Positions 5,264 to 5,267 of a stretch of DNA of 5,267 nt are shown here, piece by piece (the first letter of the stretch is position 1; the number at the start of each line of letters is the position of its first letter). Position numbers and translations under genes: made by a program. Below the pieces are notes generated by a model. The model saw only the letters and a program-made list of their open reading frames with translations, was not told where the DNA came from and did no database searches. Source of the stretch: an uncultured Eubacteriales bacterium (GTDB taxonomy: Bacteria; Bacillota; Clostridia; Oscillospirales; Oscillospiraceae). The DNA is taken from positions 1 through 5,267 of the forward strand of contig USQL01000135.1 in NCBI GenBank assembly GCA_900556935.1. Direction: 5' to 3'.

Positions 5264-5267
5264 GAAT

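Noticed and set aside
1..5267. The flanking inverted repeats as ends of a composite transposon carrying valS and spoIIA
   Set aside because: The cargo is core housekeeping and sporulation genes, no transposase is present, and the repeat core is itself palindromic, so the inverted orientation carries little weight.

Overview
The window reads as chromosomal DNA from an endospore-forming, GC-rich member of the Clostridia. The best guess is an Oscillospiraceae/Ruminococcaceae-type gut Firmicute. The grounds are a T-box leader on an aminoacyl-tRNA synthetase gene, strong AGGAGG-type ribosome binding sites, U-tailed intrinsic terminators, a complete spoIIA sporulation operon, and short palindromic repeats of a kind common in that group. 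The genus cannot be fixed from this sequence. All five genes lie on the + strand, and no frameshift or broken gene is visible.

Layout. Bases 1-100 hold a small palindromic repeat and no gene. A near-consensus housekeeping promoter (102-130) drives a T-box riboswitch leader (about 174-370) that ends in an intrinsic terminator just before valS (390-3026, valyl-tRNA synthetase). The specifier is read as GUC and the tRNA-acceptor-binding bases as UGGU, both matching tRNA-Val. A perfect 10-bp terminator (3035-3061) closes valS. A separate promoter then serves a small gene (3158-3535) whose protein is mostly ten uninterrupted heptads of coiled coil; its function is unknown. A second strong terminator (3553-3590) insulates it from the spoIIA operon.

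The spoIIA operon consists of spoIIAA (3671-3988), spoIIAB (3985-4416) and sigF (4413-5126). Each junction is an ATGA overlap. Together they form the forespore partner-switching module: SpoIIAB binds and inhibits sigma-F and phosphorylates SpoIIAA, while unphosphorylated SpoIIAA releases sigma-F. The serine, kinase and DNA-binding motifs are all visible.

After sigF (5127-5267) there is no gene and no clear + strand terminator. That stretch holds palindromic, repeat-like DNA, including a second copy of the 22-bp repeat from the window's left end in inverted orientation.

Most of the window is well-understood biology. I do not see an undescribed multi-gene system. The features most worth a second look are the heptad-repeat gene, the paired interspersed repeats, and the promoter of the spoIIA operon.
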